A stretch of DNA of 7,093 bases, from the NCBI GenBank assembly GCA_937893735.1, contig CALBGD010000353.1:1-7093 (forward strand), given 5' to 3'. Source of the stretch: an uncultured Clostridia bacterium. GTDB lineage: Bacteria > Bacillota > Clostridia > Oscillospirales > Ruminococcaceae. The position numbers and the translations under genes were made by a program. Within the stretch, counting starts at the first letter, position 1; the number at the start of each line of letters is the position of its first letter. Below, in pieces: positions 6,072-7,093 of this stretch. The notes under the pieces were generated by a model. It was not told the DNA's origin, did not search any database, and saw only the letters and a list, made by a program, of their open reading frames with translations.

Positions 6072-6893
6072 ATGGTTGATCTTGATACAATCAATGCATA
6101 CATGGCGCGTGTTACCGAAACCGAAACGGTGGTGCACAAGCCTGTATCCGATAAGCTGAAGGTTGGCGTTGACCTTGGTACTGCGTACATTGTTATCGTG
6201 GTGCTTGATGAGGACAACAATCCTATCGCCTGCGAAAAGCAATTTGCGCAGGTGCTCAAGGATGGCGTAATAGTTGACTATGCAGGAGCTTGCGGCATAG
6301 TAAGAAAGCTCAAAAAGAAGCTCGAAGAGCGTCTTGGCAGAGAACTTGAATATGCTGCAATCGCAATGCCCGCGGGCACTGAATCCAGCACAAAAACACA
6401 TAAATATTGCGTCGAGGGAGCCGGTTTTGACGTAACAAACGTTCTGGATGAGCCGACTGCCGCCAACTCCATCTACGGCATAACCGACGGAGTCGTCGTC
6501 GACATAGGCGGCGGTACCACCGGTCTTGCAATCTTCAAGGACGGCAAGGTTGTTGAAGTTGACGACGAACCTACGGGTGGTACGCATCTTTCTCTTGTTC
6601 TTGCCGGCAGCTATGGCATTCCTTTTGAGGATGCCGAGAAGATTAAAACGGATTACACTCGTCACAGAGAGATTCTTCCCATTGTGAAACCGGTAATCGA
6701 AAAGATGGCAACTATCGTCAAGAAATATACATCCAAATATAACATCGATACCATCTATCTTTGCGGAGGTACCTGCTGCCTTACCGGTATGGAGAAAATA
6801 TTCGAGGATACAGTTGGTATAAAGACCATTAAACCCGCAGACCCGTTCCTGGTTACGCCTACTGGTATAGCCATGAACTGCCTGGTCGATTGA
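6072..6893 (+). CDS. eutJ: EutJ, actin/Hsp70-fold ATPase of ethanolamine microcompartments
   Basis: 273 residues, similar in length to E. coli EutJ. The actin/Hsp70/FtsA nucleotide-binding motifs appear in order: phosphate-1 VGVDLGTAYIVIVVLDEDN (31-49), the connect-1 region LDEPTAANSIYG (125-136), phosphate-2 VVDIGGGTTGLAIFKDGK (142-159) and the adenosine motif LCGGTCCLTGM (230-240). The only substrate-handling part of an Hsp70 that could fit is absent: the protein ends soon after the ATPase fold. EutJ is often described as a chaperone-like protein, but its exact role is not settled; lyase folding, reactivation or shell assembly have all been proposed. The start ATG uses AGGA (6057-6060), which overlaps the TAA of the upstream gene with 11-base spacing, so initiation may depend on translational coupling and is weaker than for the shell genes. 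Family assignment is strong. Confidence 0.94.
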   Translation: MVDLDTINAYMARVTETETVVHKPVSDKLKVGVDLGTAYIVIVVLDEDNNPIACEKQFAQVLKDGVIVDYAGACGIVRKLKKKLEERLGRELEYAAIAMPAGTESSTKTHKYCVEGAGFDVTNVLDEPTAANSIYGITDGVVVDIGGGTTGLAIFKDGKVVEVDDEPTGGTHLSLVLAGSYGIPFEDAEKIKTDYTRHREILPIVKPVIEKMATIVKKYTSKYNIDTIYLCGGTCCLTGMEKIFEDTVGIKTIKPADPFLVTPTGIAMNCLVD

Positions 6894-6907
6894 CCGGAGC
6901 ACCCATA

Positions 6908-6936
6908 TCTTTTCCAATAGATATTATTGAAAAAGA
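6908..6936 (+). other. Imperfect hairpin between eutJ and the last gene
   Basis: TCTTTT (6908-6913), a C:A mismatch, then CAATA (6915-6919), loop GATAT, TATTG (6925-6929), mismatch, and AAAAGA (6931-6936) form 11 pairs around one mismatch. The 3' arm reaches the Shine-Dalgarno region (GAAGGTGAT from 6935), so folding could limit ribosome access to the next gene. No U-tract follows. A regulatory function is inference. Confidence 0.5.
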
Positions 6937-6947
6937 AGGTGATAATT

Positions 6948-7093
6948 ATGGATATGGATTTGTTAATAGAGCTTGCTGTCCGTGCCGTTAAGGCATACCT
7001 TGAGAAAGAGGGTATTACTTCTGCTGTTCCTGCGGAACGCAAGGTAAATTCCGCCCTTATTCTCACGGAGCATCACTACGAAGAATGCGCAGT
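6948..7093 (+). CDS. Unidentified eut-operon gene, N-terminal 48 codons only
   Basis: Open to the window edge. The start is ATG with GAAGGTGAT about 5 bases upstream. The visible part begins MDMDLLIELAVRAVKAYLEK, an amphipathic helix with hydrophobic residues spaced 3-4 apart, like the encapsulation peptides of the other cargo proteins here. It continues with a short linker (EGITSAVPAERK) and a hydrophobic strand-like VNSALILTEHHYEECAV. That layout (helix, linker, first beta-strand of an alpha/beta domain) fits a compartment-targeted soluble protein. In Firmicute eut operons this position often holds a conserved protein of unknown function or eutN. A BMC-vertex EutN is unlikely, because that small protein starts directly with its shell fold. 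I cannot assign a function from this fragment. Confidence 0.75.
   Translation, partial: MDMDLLIELAVRAVKAYLEKEGITSAVPAERKVNSALILTEHHYEECA

Noticed and set aside
6066..6917. Minus-strand open frame covering all of eutJ
   Set aside because: The plus-strand frame has all ATPase motifs in order; the antisense product has none.

Overview
The window is the middle of an ethanolamine-utilisation (eut) bacterial microcompartment operon. All genes lie on the + strand and almost every base is coding. In order: the last codons of eutB, then complete eutC, eutL, a long BMC-domain shell gene with a C-terminal tail, an eutE-type acetaldehyde dehydrogenase, two tandem eutM-like shell genes, an eutT-like cobalamin adenosyltransferase, a pduL/eutD-type phosphotransacylase, eutJ, and the first 48 codons of a gene I could not identify. 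Gene order, strong AGGAGG-type ribosome sites, tight spacing and moderate GC suggest an anaerobic, gut-type Firmicute (Clostridia-like). The species is not resolved, and no 16S, tRNA or other lineage marker is present.

How the genes work together: EutBC is the adenosylcobalamin-dependent lyase that splits ethanolamine into acetaldehyde and ammonia. EutT makes adenosylcobalamin from cobalamin and ATP. EutE oxidises acetaldehyde to acetyl-CoA with NAD and CoA. The PduL-type enzyme converts acetyl-CoA to acetyl phosphate and regenerates CoA inside the shell. EutL, the two EutM copies and the tailed BMC protein form the protein shell. EutJ is the actin/Hsp70-fold ATPase usually found in these loci. 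Several cargo proteins carry short amphipathic helices that look like encapsulation peptides: EutC and PduL at the N-terminus, EutE at the C-terminus, and possibly the last partial gene at its N-terminus.

The most unusual points are these. (1) A shell protein has a BMC domain, a basic then Pro/Glu-rich linker, and a C-terminal segment resembling the Rho N-terminal/SAP-like helix-loop-helix fold. This would be a different route to the nucleic-acid-binding tail known from enterobacterial EutK. (2) Three hexamer-type shell proteins have three different pore motifs. (3) The EutT lacks the His/Cys metal motif of the enterobacterial enzyme. (4) EutE appears to carry its encapsulation helix at the C-terminus instead of the N-terminus. 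(5) RNA hairpins without U-tracts sit just before the ribosome site in four of the longer gaps. No non-coding stretch exceeds about 85 bases. I saw no transposon, CRISPR, tRNA, riboswitch or convincing promoter or terminator.
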